From: Acidobacteriota bacterium
Lineage (GTDB): Bacteria; Acidobacteriota; Thermoanaerobaculia; Gp7-AA8
Reading direction: 5' to 3'
Assembly: GCA_019244185.1 (NCBI GenBank)
Contig: JAFATB010000008.1
Coordinates: forward strand, 1-53,190
Length of the DNA: 53,190 bases
In this document: one piece after another, positions 7,860 to 16,054 of the stretch
How positions within the stretch are numbered: the stretch's first letter is position 1
Layout of the letters: every line of letters starts with the position of its first letter
Translations under genes and position numbers: made by a program
The notes under the pieces: generated by a model
Database searches by the model: none
The model's input: the letters and a program-made list of their open reading frames with translations, nothing else
Told to the model about the DNA's origin: nothing

Positions 7860-10396
7860 TGCTGGAAGTCTACAAGTTTGGAGGAGTCGCCGTCGGCAGT
7901 CCGGATGCGATCCGCACCGCCGTCGCGCACGTCGGCCGCGCGTCGGGACGCGTCGCGGTCGTGGTGTCGGCGGCGAACGGCGTCACGGATCTTCTTCTGG
8001 AGGCCGGCGCCGCCGCACTGCGCCGCGATGCGGACGGCTATCGCAACGCCGCGGCGAAGTTCGAGCAACGCCACGTCGAGCTGCTCGACGCGCTTCTTCC
8101 GCGCGGCGCCGCGTACGACGAGCTGCACGCGCGCATCGCTGCGTCGGCGCACGAGCTCCGCTCGATGGCGGAGAGCATCGCCGTTCTGCACGAGCTCACG
8201 CCGCGCGCGAAAGACGCCCTCGTCGCGCGCGGCGAGCGCATGCTCGCGCAGCTCTTCACGCGCGTCCTCGCGTCGAACGGCATCGACGCCGCGTACGTCG
8301 ACGCCGCCGACATCGTCCTCACCGAACGCCGCCTCGGCAGCCTCTGGCCCGACTTCCCGCGCTGCGAGCGCGCCGCGAAGAAGCTCGTGCTGCCGCTGCT
8401 CGAAAGTGGCCGCGTCGTCGTGATGCCCGGCTTCCTCGGCAGCGGCCCGGACGGCGAGGTCGTCACGCTCGGACGCGGCGGCACCGACTTCTCCGCCGCG
8501 ATTCTCGCGCGCAGCACGCACGCCGATTCGGTGACGCTCTTCAAGGAAGTCGACGGCCTCATGACCGCCGACCCGAAGAGCGTGCCGTCCGCGCGCCTCC
8601 TGCCCGAGCTGCATTACCGCGAGGCCGCGGAGCTCGCGTTCTACGGCGCGAAGGTGCTGCATCCGCGGACGATGATTCCGCTCGTCGATCGCAAAATCCC
8701 GCTCTACGTGCGCAACACGTTCCGCGAGCACGCCGCCGGCACGCGCATCGCCGACGACGTGAAGCCGGGCGCGTATCCCGTCAAAGCGCTCACCGCGATC
8801 CGCAACCAGTCGCTCATCGCCATCGAAGGCTCCGGCATGATCGGCGTGCCCGGCGTCGCAGGACGCGCGTTCAGCGCGCTGTCGCAAGCTGGGCATTCGG
8901 TGTCGATGATCAGCCAGGCTTCTAGCGAGTCGAGCATCTGCTTCGTCGTGCCCGGCAGCGAAGCCGCGCACGCGATCGCGGCGCTCGAAGAGACGTTCGC
9001 GCTGGAGCGCAAATCGAAGCTCATCGACCGCATCCGCGCCGAACAGGAGATCGCGCTCATCGCCGTCGTCGGCCTCGGCATGCGCGGACGCCCCGGCATC
9101 GCCGCGCGCACGTTCTCCGCGCTCAGCGGCGCGAGCGTGAACGTCGTGGCCATCGCGCAGGGCTCGTCGGAGCTCAACATCACCATCGCTGTCGACGAGC
9201 GCGACGCCACGCGCGCGCTGCAGGCGCTGCACAACGAATATCAGCTCGATCGCCTCCATCCGCTGGCCGATACGTCGGGCCGCGAGTCGAAGCTGACGCT
9301 CCTCGGCTTCGGACAGATCGGCCGCGAGCTCGCCGCGCAGCTCATCGCGCAGGACAAACATCTGCGGCAGGAACTCGGCCTCGACATCCAGGTCATCGCC
9401 GTGGCCGACCGCTCCGGCATCAAGATCGAGGAGAAAGGCTTCGGCGCCGCCGCGCTGCAGCGGCTCGCGAAACAGAAAGCCACCGGCGCGTCGCTGTTCG
9501 ATCGCGACTCGCCGCTCGGACTCAAACAACTGCAGACGATGATGCGCGAGGAGCTGTGGCTGCTGCCGTCGCATCGGCCGATCCTCGTCGATCTCACGTC
9601 CGACGAAACCGCGCCGCTGATTCAGGAAGCACTCGAGCACGGCTTCCACGTCGTGCTCGCGAACAAGAAGCCGCTCGCGGTGCCGCAGATCGAGTTCGAT
9701 CGCCTCATCGAGACCGCGAAGACGCGCGGCCTCGCGCTGCGTTACGAGGCGACCGCCGGCGCGGGACTGCCGGTGCTCGACACGCTCGCGAAGCTGCAGG
9801 ATGCGGGCGATCGCGTCGAGTCGATCCTCGGCGCGTTCTCCGGCACGCTCGGCTTTCTCATGACCGCGCTCGAAGAAGGAAAGCGGTTCAGCGACGCGGT
9901 GCGCGAGGCGTGGAAGCGCGGCTACACCGAGCCCGATCCGCGCGACGATCTCTCCGGCACCGACGTCGCGCGCAAGGCGCTCATCCTCGCGCGCACGCTG
10001 GGACGCAGGCTCGAGCTCTCCGACATCGCGCTCGAGTCGCTCTACACGCCCGCGGTCGACGACAGCGATCCGGCGCGTTTCGTCGACAAGCTCGCCGCAC
10101 TCGACGATGCGTTCGCGGAAAAAGTCGCGCGCGCGAAACGCGACGGCAAGGTGCTGCGCTACGTCGCCAAGATCGCGAAGCGCTCCATTCGCGTCGGTAT
10201 CGAAGCCGTCGACCAGGCGTCGCCGCTCGGCCGCCTGCGCGGCACCGACAACACGGTCGTCATTCACTCGAAACGCTACGCGACCAACCCGCTCGTCGTG
10301 ACCGGCCCCGGCGCCGGCGCGGGCGTCACCGCCGCGGGCGTGCTCAACGACATCGTCGCGATCACGTTGCACGAGCGGCGGAAGGTCCCGCGATGA
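7859..10396 (+). CDS. thrA: bifunctional aspartokinase / homoserine dehydrogenase
   Basis: A fused enzyme for the first and third steps of the aspartate-to-threonine/methionine branch. The kinase domain (about 1-290) has KFGGVAVGS in place of the usual KFGGTSV, then LGRGGTDFSA and LFKEVDGLMTADPK. Two ACT-type modules (about 315-460: GMIGVPGVAGRAFSAL, GMRGRPGIAARTFSAL) should provide feedback control by threonine. The homoserine dehydrogenase domain starts near 475 with the NAD(P) loop GFGQIG and has AFSGTLGFLM and GYTEPDPRDDLSGTDVARK. At 845 residues it matches ThrA/MetL size. The ATG overlaps the menG stop by 1 nt, and the stop overlaps thrB by 4 bp. Confidence 0.95.
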   Translation: MLEVYKFGGVAVGSPDAIRTAVAHVGRASGRVAVVVSAANGVTDLLLEAGAAALRRDADGYRNAAAKFEQRHVELLDALLPRGAAYDELHARIAASAHELRSMAESIAVLHELTPRAKDALVARGERMLAQLFTRVLASNGIDAAYVDAADIVLTERRLGSLWPDFPRCERAAKKLVLPLLESGRVVVMPGFLGSGPDGEVVTLGRGGTDFSAAILARSTHADSVTLFKEVDGLMTADPKSVPSARLLPELHYREAAELAFYGAKVLHPRTMIPLVDRKIPLYVRNTFREHAAGTRIADDVKPGAYPVKALTAIRNQSLIAIEGSGMIGVPGVAGRAFSALSQAGHSVSMISQASSESSICFVVPGSEAAHAIAALEETFALERKSKLIDRIRAEQEIALIAVVGLGMRGRPGIAARTFSALSGASVNVVAIAQGSSELNITIAVDERDATRALQALHNEYQLDRLHPLADTSGRESKLTLLGFGQIGRELAAQLIAQDKHLRQELGLDIQVIAVADRSGIKIEEKGFGAAALQRLAKQKATGASLFDRDSPLGLKQLQTMMREELWLLPSHRPILVDLTSDETAPLIQEALEHGFHVVLANKKPLAVPQIEFDRLIETAKTRGLALRYEATAGAGLPVLDTLAKLQDAGDRVESILGAFSGTLGFLMTALEEGKRFSDAVREAWKRGYTEPDPRDDLSGTDVARKALILARTLGRRLELSDIALESLYTPAVDDSDPARFVDKLAALDDAFAEKVARAKRDGKVLRYVAKIAKRSIRVGIEAVDQASPLGRLRGTDNTVVIHSKRYATNPLVVTGPGAGAGVTAAGVLNDIVAITLHERRKVPR

Positions 10397-11304
10397 CGCA
10401 CGCCACCGCGTTCGCGCCCGGCTCGATCGGCAATGTCGGTCCCGGCTTCGACGTCCTCGGCCTCGCCGTCGATGGCATCGGCGATCGCGTGACGGTCGAG
10501 CTGACGCGCGACGCGTCGTCACGGGTCGCGGACATCACGGGACGCGACGCGGAGCTCGTGCCGCGCGACGCGCAACGCAACTGCGCGGTCATCGCGGCCG
10601 AAGCGTATCTGCGGCCGTTCGGCTACCGCGCGGTCGTGACGATCGAAAAAGGACTCGCGCTCGCGGGCGGCATGGGCGGGAGCGCGGCGTCGAGCGTCGC
10701 CGGCGCGTATGCCGCGGGCCTCGCTCTCGGACAAGCGCCGAACGTACGCGACGTGCTCGCCGCCGCGCTCGAAGGCGAGGCCGCGGTCGCGGGACGTCAT
10801 CTCGACAACATCGCGCCGAGCGTCGTGGGCGGACTCGCGCTCGTGCGCAGCGTCGAGCCGATCGACGTCGTGCGTCTCAACGTCGCCGCCGACTGGTGGA
10901 TCGCGCTGGTGACGCCGCGCGTGCGCATCCAGACGAAGGAAGCGCGCGCGCTGTTGCCCGATGCGTGCGACCGCGTGACGTGGATTCAGCAGATGGCCAA
11001 CACCACCGCGCTCGCGCACGCGTTTGCGACCGGCGACGGCGAGCTCCTGCGCCGCGCGCTCGACGACCGCTACGCCGAGCCGCGCCGCGCGCCGCTCATC
11101 CCGCGCTTCGCCGAGGCCAAACGTGCCGCGCTCGACGCCGGCGCATTCGGCGGCTCGATCAGCGGCTCCGGCCCGACGCTCTTCGCCATCACCGCCGACG
11201 AGCGCATCGCGCGCGCATGCGCCGACGCGATGCGCCAGGCGTTCGGCGGAAACGCGGACGTGCACGTGGGGGCGGTGGCGAAGGAAGGAGTGCGCCGCGC
11301 ATGA
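10393..11304 (+). CDS. thrB: homoserine kinase (GHMP family)
   Basis: It phosphorylates homoserine for threonine synthesis. The GHMP fold is shown by the N-terminal APGSIGNVGPGFDVLGLA, the ATP-binding loop LALAGGMGGSAASSVAGA, DNIAPSVVGGLAL and the C-terminal GAFGGSISGSGPTLFA. It has 303 residues, as expected. ATGA overlaps the thrA stop by 4 bp. The last eight codons (AKEGVRRA) and the following start region recur 227 bp downstream at the thrC start. The end of this gene is therefore the left copy of a junction duplication. Confidence 0.95.
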   Translation: MTHATAFAPGSIGNVGPGFDVLGLAVDGIGDRVTVELTRDASSRVADITGRDAELVPRDAQRNCAVIAAEAYLRPFGYRAVVTIEKGLALAGGMGGSAASSVAGAYAAGLALGQAPNVRDVLAAALEGEAAVAGRHLDNIAPSVVGGLALVRSVEPIDVVRLNVAADWWIALVTPRVRIQTKEARALLPDACDRVTWIQQMANTTALAHAFATGDGELLRRALDDRYAEPRRAPLIPRFAEAKRAALDAGAFGGSISGSGPTLFAITADERIARACADAMRQAFGGNADVHVGAVAKEGVRRA

Positions 11305-11554
11305 GGGAATGGCTGGAGTGCATCGAGCGTGCTATGCACGTGCGCGACGGCGAGTCCCGCGCGCGGAACGCGGCGAGTGCCCTGCAGGCGCCGCCGCGGC
11401 GCCGCGGCCACGCGCGCGGCGCCGTCGCCGACAACGTGCACGCGTCCATTGCCGCGATCGTGCACGCGCCTCACGACACCGCACGCGGGCGCGACACCGC
11501 GAACGCGAAGGAAGGAGTGCGCCGCGCATGACTGAATGGCTGCAATGCATCGAA
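11278..11554 (+). repeat. duplicated thrB/thrC junction (227-bp period)
   Basis: Two copies of about 50 bp, 11278-11327 and 11505-11554, are offset by exactly 227 bp. Each contains the last eight codons of thrB, the stop/start overlap (GCGCATGA) and the first nine or so codons of thrC. The first 27 bp are identical, and the rest differ at a few positions. The 177 bp between the copies are very GC-rich with imperfect inverted repeats (for example GGCGCCGCCGCGGCGCC near 11388). This is the expected outcome of a tandem duplication across the junction followed by decay, or of an insertion that copied its borders. Confidence 0.85.
11301..11531 (+). CDS. 76-residue ThrC-start/ThrB-end chimeric small reading frame
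   Basis: The frame opens with ATG inside the thrB stop (ATGA) and closes with TGA inside the thrC start region, so it could be translated by coupling to both. Its first nine residues (MREWLECIE) mimic ThrC (MTEWLQCIE) and its last eight (AKEGVRRA) equal the ThrB C-terminus. The middle is Ala/Arg/His-rich with no recognisable domain, and the zinc-ribbon cysteine after CIE is lost. It has an AAGGAG Shine-Dalgarno like that of thrC. It is probably a by-product of the junction duplication rather than a functional protein, but it is open and sits in an expressed operon. Confidence 0.4.
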   Translation: MREWLECIERAMHVRDGESRARNAASALQAPPRRRGHARGAVADNVHASIAAIVHAPHDTARGRDTANAKEGVRRA

Positions 11555-12712
11555 TGCGGCACCCGCTTCGACATCCTCGAGGTCCGCTACACCTGTTCGT
11601 GCGGGAACCTCCTCTCGGTCGAGCGCGACGGGATCGTCGATCGCGATGCGTTCGACGACCGCCGCACCTCGCGCGCGCCGATCGATCAGAGCGGCGTTTG
11701 GCGCTTTCGCGAGGGCGTGCTCAACGTCGACCGCGCGATCACGCATCCGGAAGGTGCGACGCGGCTCTACGAGCGCATGGGGCTTCTCTTCAAACACGAA
11801 GGCGAGAATCCCACCGGCTCGTTCAAGGATCGCGGGATGACCGTGGCCGTGACGCAGGCGGTGCGCGTCGGCGCGCGGGCGGTGGCGTGCGCGTCCACCG
11901 GCAACACGAGCGCGTCGCTCGCGGCGTATGCGGCACAGGCTGGACTGCGTGCGATCGTCTTCGTCCCCGCGGGCAAAGTCGCGAGCGGCAAGCTCGCGCA
12001 GACGCTCGCGTACGGCGCGACCGTGCTGCAGATCCGCGGCGACTTCGACGCGGCCATGCGGCTCGTGCGCGAGGCGTGCGACCGCCTCGGCATCTATCTC
12101 GTCAACTCGATCAATCCGTTCCGCATCGAAGGGCAGAAGACGATCGTCTGGGAACTGCTGCAGGACCTCGACTGGTCCGCGCCCGACTGGATCGTTGTTC
12201 CCGCCGGCAACCTCGGCAACACGAGCGCGTTCGGCAAGGCGCTGCGCGAGGCGCACGCGCACGGCTGGATCGCGCGCATGCCGCGCCTCGCGTCGATCCA
12301 GGCGCACGGCGCGAATCCGTTCTACCGCAGCTTCACCGAGTCGTTCGGAACGCGGCACCGCATCGCCGCGGAGACCGTCGCCAGCGCCATCCGCATCGGC
12401 GATCCGGTCAGCCACGACAAAGCGGTGGCCGCGATCCGCGACACGAACGGCGTCGTCGAAGAAGTCACCGATGCGGAGATCCTCGCCGCGAAGCGCACCA
12501 TCGACGGCCTCGGCATCGGCTGCGAGCCCGCGTCCGCGGCGACGCTGGCCGGCGTCACGAAACTCAAAGCGGCCGGCGTCATGCGCGAGGACGAACGCAT
12601 CGTCTGCGTGCTGACGGGCAACATCCTCAAGGATCCCGAGGCGAACTACCGCGCGGAGAATGTCGTCGAGATCGACGCGTCGATCGAGGCCGTCGAGCGC
12701 GTGTTAGCGTGA
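11528..12712 (+). CDS. thrC: threonine synthase (ThrC)
   Basis: A PLP-dependent enzyme (fold type II) converting O-phosphohomoserine to threonine. The N-terminus has a zinc-ribbon-like CIECG and TCSCG pair (residues 7-30), as in many bacterial ThrC. The PLP lysine is in GSFKDRG, followed by CASTGNTSASLAAYAA, PAGNLGNTSAFGKA and a late VLTGNILKDPE. It has 394 residues, a usual length for this class. The ATG is preceded by AAGGAG. It is the last gene of the thr operon; its stop is 2 bp from the stop of the convergent HTH gene, with no room for a terminator. Confidence 0.95.
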   Translation: MTEWLQCIECGTRFDILEVRYTCSCGNLLSVERDGIVDRDAFDDRRTSRAPIDQSGVWRFREGVLNVDRAITHPEGATRLYERMGLLFKHEGENPTGSFKDRGMTVAVTQAVRVGARAVACASTGNTSASLAAYAAQAGLRAIVFVPAGKVASGKLAQTLAYGATVLQIRGDFDAAMRLVREACDRLGIYLVNSINPFRIEGQKTIVWELLQDLDWSAPDWIVVPAGNLGNTSAFGKALREAHAHGWIARMPRLASIQAHGANPFYRSFTESFGTRHRIAAETVASAIRIGDPVSHDKAVAAIRDTNGVVEEVTDAEILAAKRTIDGLGIGCEPASAATLAGVTKLKAAGVMREDERIVCVLTGNILKDPEANYRAENVVEIDASIEAVERVLA

Positions 12713-12714
12713 CG

Positions 12715-13050
12715 TCAGCGGCGCCACGGCCGTAAGACGAAGTGCTCCGGCGTCGCGGTCTGCGTCTCGCGCACGGAGCGAATCAGCTTCCGCCGCGCGA
12801 GATGCCGCAGCGCCGCCTGCACGCCGCTCTTCGAGAGGCCGGTCTCCTCCGAGATCACGCGATGGCTGGCGCGGACGCTCTTCGCGCCGTCGCCGAAGGT
12901 GCGGTTCCAGAGGTAGAGATAGACCACGTACGCCGCCGGCGACTTGTCGTGGCCGACCAGGTCGACGAGCAGCGTGTCCAGGACGTAGCGGTCGAGCTTC
13001 GCTGTCTTGGTATTCGCTATAGTGATTACCAGTGTAGTACTGGTTCCCAC
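12715..13050 (-). CDS. small winged-helix/HTH DNA-binding protein
   Basis: A 111-residue protein with a helix-turn-helix in the centre (SVRASHRVISEETGLSKSGVQAALRHLARRKLI), typical of compact bacterial HTH regulators that resemble the DnaD/replication-protein HTH. The segment before it (AAYVVYLYLWNRTFG) probably packs as a helix in a dimer. No ligand domain is visible. The only conventional start in frame is GTG at 13050, with a weak ribosome site. A perfect dyad (13028-13044) lies inside its first codons and may be its own operator. It is divergent from a VOC protein 38 bp away, which it might also control (inference). Confidence 0.7.
   Translation of the reverse strand: MGTSTTLVITIANTKTAKLDRYVLDTLLVDLVGHDKSPAAYVVYLYLWNRTFGDGAKSVRASHRVISEETGLSKSGVQAALRHLARRKLIRSVRETQTATPEHFVLRPWRR
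13028..13044. promoter_or_regulatory. perfect 6-5-6 dyad, candidate operator
   Basis: ACCAGT-gtagt-ACTGGT is a perfect inverted repeat. It covers the first codons of the HTH gene and lies just upstream of the -35 box of the divergent VOC promoter (13053). The location is suited to autoregulation by the adjacent HTH protein. No second copy was noticed in the window. Confidence 0.45.
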
Positions 13051-13052
13051 CG

Positions 13053-13081
13053 TTGAAAAGCGGACGCGGCGCGCCTACATT
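13053..13081 (+). promoter_or_regulatory. promoter of the VOC gene, probably giving a leaderless mRNA
   Basis: TTGAAA (13053-13058), a 17-bp spacer, then TACATT (13076-13081) form a good sigma70-type promoter. The expected start point, 6-8 nt after the -10, coincides with the A of the VOC ATG at 13089. There is no Shine-Dalgarno sequence between the -10 and the ATG. The same TACATT -10 with a 17-bp spacer occurs upstream of the HU gene. Confidence 0.6.
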
Positions 13082-13088
13082 GCGGCGC

Positions 13089-13448
13089 ATGATCACGCAA
13101 ATCAAATTCGTCAGTGTGGCCGTCGACGATCAGGACCGCGCCCTCGCCTTCTACACCGAAAAGCTCGGCTTCAAGGTCGCATCGGACCAGCCCTTCAACG
13201 ACACGATGCGCTGGATCGAGTTGAAGATCCCGGGCGCGGACACGAAGCTCGTGCTCTTCTCGCCGCCGGGCACGAAGCCGGGCGGATTCCAGAACATCGT
13301 CTTCCAGTCGGACAACGTGCAGAAGACCTACGACGAGCTGAAAGGCCGCGGCGTGGAGTTCACGCAGGCGCCGAAGACGGAGCGGTGGGGCACGTCGGCG
13401 ATGTTCCGCGATTCCGAGGGGAACGTCTTTCTGATCTCCTCGAAGTAG
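13089..13448 (+). CDS. VOC (glyoxalase/dioxygenase-fold) protein
   Basis: A 119-residue vicinal-oxygen-chelate protein with two beta-alpha-beta-beta-beta modules. Recognisable segments are VSVAVDDQDRALAFYTEKLGFKV at the N-terminus, IVFQSDNVQKTYDELKGRGVEF in the middle and FRDSEGNVFLIS at the end, as in the glyoxalase/bleomycin-resistance superfamily. The first metal-ligand position, often His, is Ser or Val here, so the metal set and substrate cannot be inferred. The ATG at 13089 (MITQIKFVSV) matches the family start and the predicted transcription start. Confidence 0.88.
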   Translation: MITQIKFVSVAVDDQDRALAFYTEKLGFKVASDQPFNDTMRWIELKIPGADTKLVLFSPPGTKPGGFQNIVFQSDNVQKTYDELKGRGVEFTQAPKTERWGTSAMFRDSEGNVFLISSK

Positions 13449-13454
13449 AACGAA

Positions 13455-13477
13455 ACGGGCGGCACGAGGCCGCCCGT
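13455..13477. terminator. hairpin between convergent VOC and SWIB genes
   Basis: ACGGGCGGC-acgag-GCCGCCCGT forms a perfect 9-bp stem 7 bp after the VOC stop and 25 bp from the convergent SWIB stop. There is no U-tract on either strand, so it could act with Rho or as a bidirectional mRNA end-stabiliser. The stem core CGGGCGGC recurs in the hairpins at 44107 and 44409. Confidence 0.55.
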
Positions 13478-13502
13478 GGTCGTCGCTCGACGCGGGGAAC
13501 GG

Positions 13503-13784
13503 TTACGCCTTGAGGTGCTTGTTGACCAGCGCGGTCATCTCGAACATCGAGACCTGGTCCTTGCCGCCGAAGATCGTGCGGAGCTTGTCGTCCGCGTTGA
13601 TCATGCGCTTGTTCTGCTGGTCCTGCAGACCGTTCTGCTTGATGTAGTCCCACACGCGCTTGGTGACTTCGCTGCGAGGAATCGGCTCATTGCCGACGAT
13701 CGCGGCGAGGTCCGCACTCGGAGTGACTGCCGCCGACAGCCCTTTGCCGCCGGCTTTGCTGGATGAAGATTTCGTCGTCGCCAT
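13503..13784 (-). CDS. SWIB/MDM2-domain protein
   Basis: A 93-residue basic protein with a Ser/Lys/Gly-rich tail (1-20) followed by one SWIB domain (about 25-93). Diagnostic segments are IPRSEVTKRVWDYIKQNGLQDQQNKR, DDKLRTIFGGKDQVSMFEM and the closing LVNKHLKA. SWIB domains are best known in eukaryotic chromatin remodellers, with stand-alone copies in chlamydiae and several other bacterial phyla where the role is unclear, perhaps nucleoid-related. I chose the ATG at 13784 (MATTKSSSS), which has AGAGG 6 nt upstream; the ATG one codon earlier has only 3 nt spacing. Confidence 0.92.
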   Translation of the reverse strand: MATTKSSSSKAGGKGLSAAVTPSADLAAIVGNEPIPRSEVTKRVWDYIKQNGLQDQQNKRMINADDKLRTIFGGKDQVSMFEMTALVNKHLKA

Positions 13785-13894
13785 CATCAACCTCTTCCGT
13801 TTTAATGAAACGCAGGGGATTCTGTGCCGATTCACGCACGCGCGTCAAACGCGATTCCGCGCGGGATGGAATCGCCCATGCAAGTGCGGCGCGC

Positions 13895-14359
13895 ATGAAG
13901 TCGATTCGCCTGCTTCCGATTTTTGCCCTTTGTCTCCTCGCCGCGCCGTCGCTGTTCGCGTCGAATTTCGGCGTGCGCGCCGGTCGCTACACCGACGCGA
14001 ACGCCAACTTCGTCGGCGTCGATCTCCTCGTCGACCTCGGATCCGTGAATCTCGATCCGAACGTCGAATACTCGCTGGACGACGACGTCACCGCCGGCAG
14101 CGCGAACATCGACCTCACCGTCGACGTCGTGCAGATCGGCCGCATCCGTCCGTACGTCGGCGCGGGCATCGGCCTCTCGTATCTCGATGACAACTCCGGC
14201 GCATCGCAGACCGACACGGTCGGCAATCTCATCGGCGGCCTCACGCTCGATGCCGGCTCGCTCAGGCCGTACGTGCAGGCGAAGTACTTCCGCACGCTCG
14301 ACAACAACGGCGGCCCCGCGAATCACGACTGGGCGCTGACGATCGGCTTACATTTCTAA
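13895..14359 (+). CDS. small outer-membrane beta-barrel protein
   Basis: A 154-residue exported protein. A signal peptide (MKSIRLLPIFALCLLAAPSLFAS, cleavage near residue 22) is followed by alternating amphipathic strands with Gly/aromatic turns (GRIRPYVGAGIGLSYL, GSLRPYVQAKYF). A C-terminal aromatic residue ends the last strand (ALTIGLHF), as in barrels folded by BAM. The size and repeated RPYV strands fit an 8-stranded OmpA/OmpW-like or opacity-type barrel. No specific function can be given. I chose the ATG at 13895 because it begins the signal peptide. The stop codon shares two bases with the stop of the convergent cstA. Confidence 0.75.
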   Translation: MKSIRLLPIFALCLLAAPSLFASNFGVRAGRYTDANANFVGVDLLVDLGSVNLDPNVEYSLDDDVTAGSANIDLTVDVVQIGRIRPYVGAGIGLSYLDDNSGASQTDTVGNLIGGLTLDAGSLRPYVQAKYFRTLDNNGGPANHDWALTIGLHF

Positions 14360-16035
14360 GCGACAGCCGCGGGCACGGGCGCGCGCTCGGCACGCACGCG
14401 TCCGATCGCGGCGATGACGAGATACAACGCGAGCGCGATGAGCGCCGCCGACGTCACGCCGTTGACCATCGCCACCGGGTCGCGCGTCGCCGTGGCGAAG
14501 CTCGCGATCGTGAGCTTCACGAGCGCCCACAAGGTGATCGACAGCACGAAGAGCATCGGGATGAGCGTGAACGCGACGTGCTGCCGGCGCTGGTGCAGCC
14601 ACACCGTGATCGCGAGCAGCGTTAGCGCCGCGAGCAGCTGATTCGACGCGCCGAAGAGCGTCCAGAACTTCACCCAGCTGCCCGCCGGCGCGAACGAGAT
14701 GAAGTAGACCGGCAGCAGAACGGTCATGATCGTGCCGACCCACGCGCCGAGACGCGTCGGCCAGCGGAAGAGCTCCTGCACGATGTAGCGGCCGAGGCGC
14801 GTGGAGACGTCGACGGTGTCGAAGACGAACGTGGAGAAGGCCATCGCGCCGAACGTGATCGCGAAGTTGCGGTGCTTCTCGCCGATGACGAGCGTCATGA
14901 ACTCGCCGATGCCGTTGCCGTAGATCGTCCCCGGCTTGAGTCCCGTCAGATCTTTCTGCGCGACGATCATCACCGTGACCATCGCGATCAGCGCGACGAA
15001 CGCCTCCGCGAGCATGCCGCCATACCCAACGACCTGCGTGTGCGACTCGCGATCGATCTGCTTGGACGTGGTGCCCGAACAAACAAGGCCGTGGAATCCC
15101 GAGCACGCGCCGCACGCAATCGTGACGAAGAGGAACGGGAAGAGCATCCCGGTCATGCCCCCCGCGTCGTACGTCTTGAACGCCGGCTGCTGGATCGTGT
15201 AGCCGCCGAAGAAGACGCCGATGACGCCGATCGCCAGCGCGAAGTACAGGACGAAGCCGCCTAGGTACCCGCGCGGCTGCAACAGCGACCACACCGGCAC
15301 CATCGACGCGATGCAGCAGTAAACGAGGATCAACAGCGCCCACCACTTCGCGTCCATCACAAAGTACGACGAGACTTTCGTCCCCAGCCACACCATCACG
15401 AACGTCGCCGGCACGAACACGATCGTCACGAGCCACAGCGGCGGATTGAAGTATTTCTGGACGAAGCCCATGACCACCGCGAGCAGCAGATAGAAGACGC
15501 TCGCCGCCGCGACCGCACCGCCGGGATGAAACGTCTTCGCCGCATTCGCGAGCTCTTCCCCGCCCGTCACAAAACTCGACGCGGTGATATCCGCGAACGC
15601 GACGATCACGTACACGAGCGCCAACCAGATGAAGGCCATCATCGCGACGCCCGCGCGCGGTCCCAAGTGGTCGCGCGTGATGTCCGCAATCGACCGCGCT
15701 CCATGCCGCACGCTCGCGGCGAGCGCCAAAAAGTCATGCACGGCGCCGATCAGTACGACGCCCAGGCCGATCCACAACAGACACGGCAGCCACCCGAACG
15801 CCTGACACGCGATGATCGGTCCCGCAATCGGTCCCGCCGCCGCAATCGCCGCGAAGTGCTGCCCGAACAAGTAGAACGGACTCGTCGGCACATAATCGAC
15901 GCCGTCTTCCCGCTCGTGCGCCGGCGTCTGCTGCGCATCATCGAGCCCCATCAGCCGCGCAATCCACGAGCCGTACAACCAGTACGCGAGCGCAATGACG
16001 GCCAGAAAGACGATCGCGATCAACGTCAGCTGCAT
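14356..16035 (-). CDS. cstA: carbon starvation protein CstA family transporter
   Basis: A polytopic inner-membrane protein of 559 residues with about 15 hydrophobic helices. Family signatures include DYVPTSPFYLFGQHFAAIAAAGPIAGPI near the N-terminus, GAVHDFLALAASVRHGARSI, CGACSGFHGLVCSGTTSKQI and FDTVDVSTRLGRYIVQE. CstA and its relatives import peptides or pyruvate during carbon limitation. This belongs to the shorter class (E. coli CstA is about 700). The start is ATG at 16035. It stands alone: the acetyltransferase gene upstream is separated by 19 bp and the outer-membrane gene is convergent. Confidence 0.93.
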   Translation of the reverse strand: MQLTLIAIVFLAVIALAYWLYGSWIARLMGLDDAQQTPAHEREDGVDYVPTSPFYLFGQHFAAIAAAGPIAGPIIACQAFGWLPCLLWIGLGVVLIGAVHDFLALAASVRHGARSIADITRDHLGPRAGVAMMAFIWLALVYVIVAFADITASSFVTGGEELANAAKTFHPGGAVAAASVFYLLLAVVMGFVQKYFNPPLWLVTIVFVPATFVMVWLGTKVSSYFVMDAKWWALLILVYCCIASMVPVWSLLQPRGYLGGFVLYFALAIGVIGVFFGGYTIQQPAFKTYDAGGMTGMLFPFLFVTIACGACSGFHGLVCSGTTSKQIDRESHTQVVGYGGMLAEAFVALIAMVTVMIVAQKDLTGLKPGTIYGNGIGEFMTLVIGEKHRNFAITFGAMAFSTFVFDTVDVSTRLGRYIVQELFRWPTRLGAWVGTIMTVLLPVYFISFAPAGSWVKFWTLFGASNQLLAALTLLAITVWLHQRRQHVAFTLIPMLFVLSITLWALVKLTIASFATATRDPVAMVNGVTSAALIALALYLVIAAIGRVRAERAPVPAAVA

Positions 16036-16054
16036 GCCGCGATTTTAACCGGCG

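Noticed and set aside
7856..10522. 888-codon open frame opposite the aspartokinase/homoserine dehydrogenase
   Set aside because: Antisense shadow; the plus-strand frame carries all kinase, ACT and dehydrogenase motifs.
11301..11531. Zinc-ribbon mini-protein between thrB and thrC
   Set aside because: The frame copies only the first nine residues of ThrC and lacks the cysteine pairs needed for a zinc site; it is better explained by the junction duplication.
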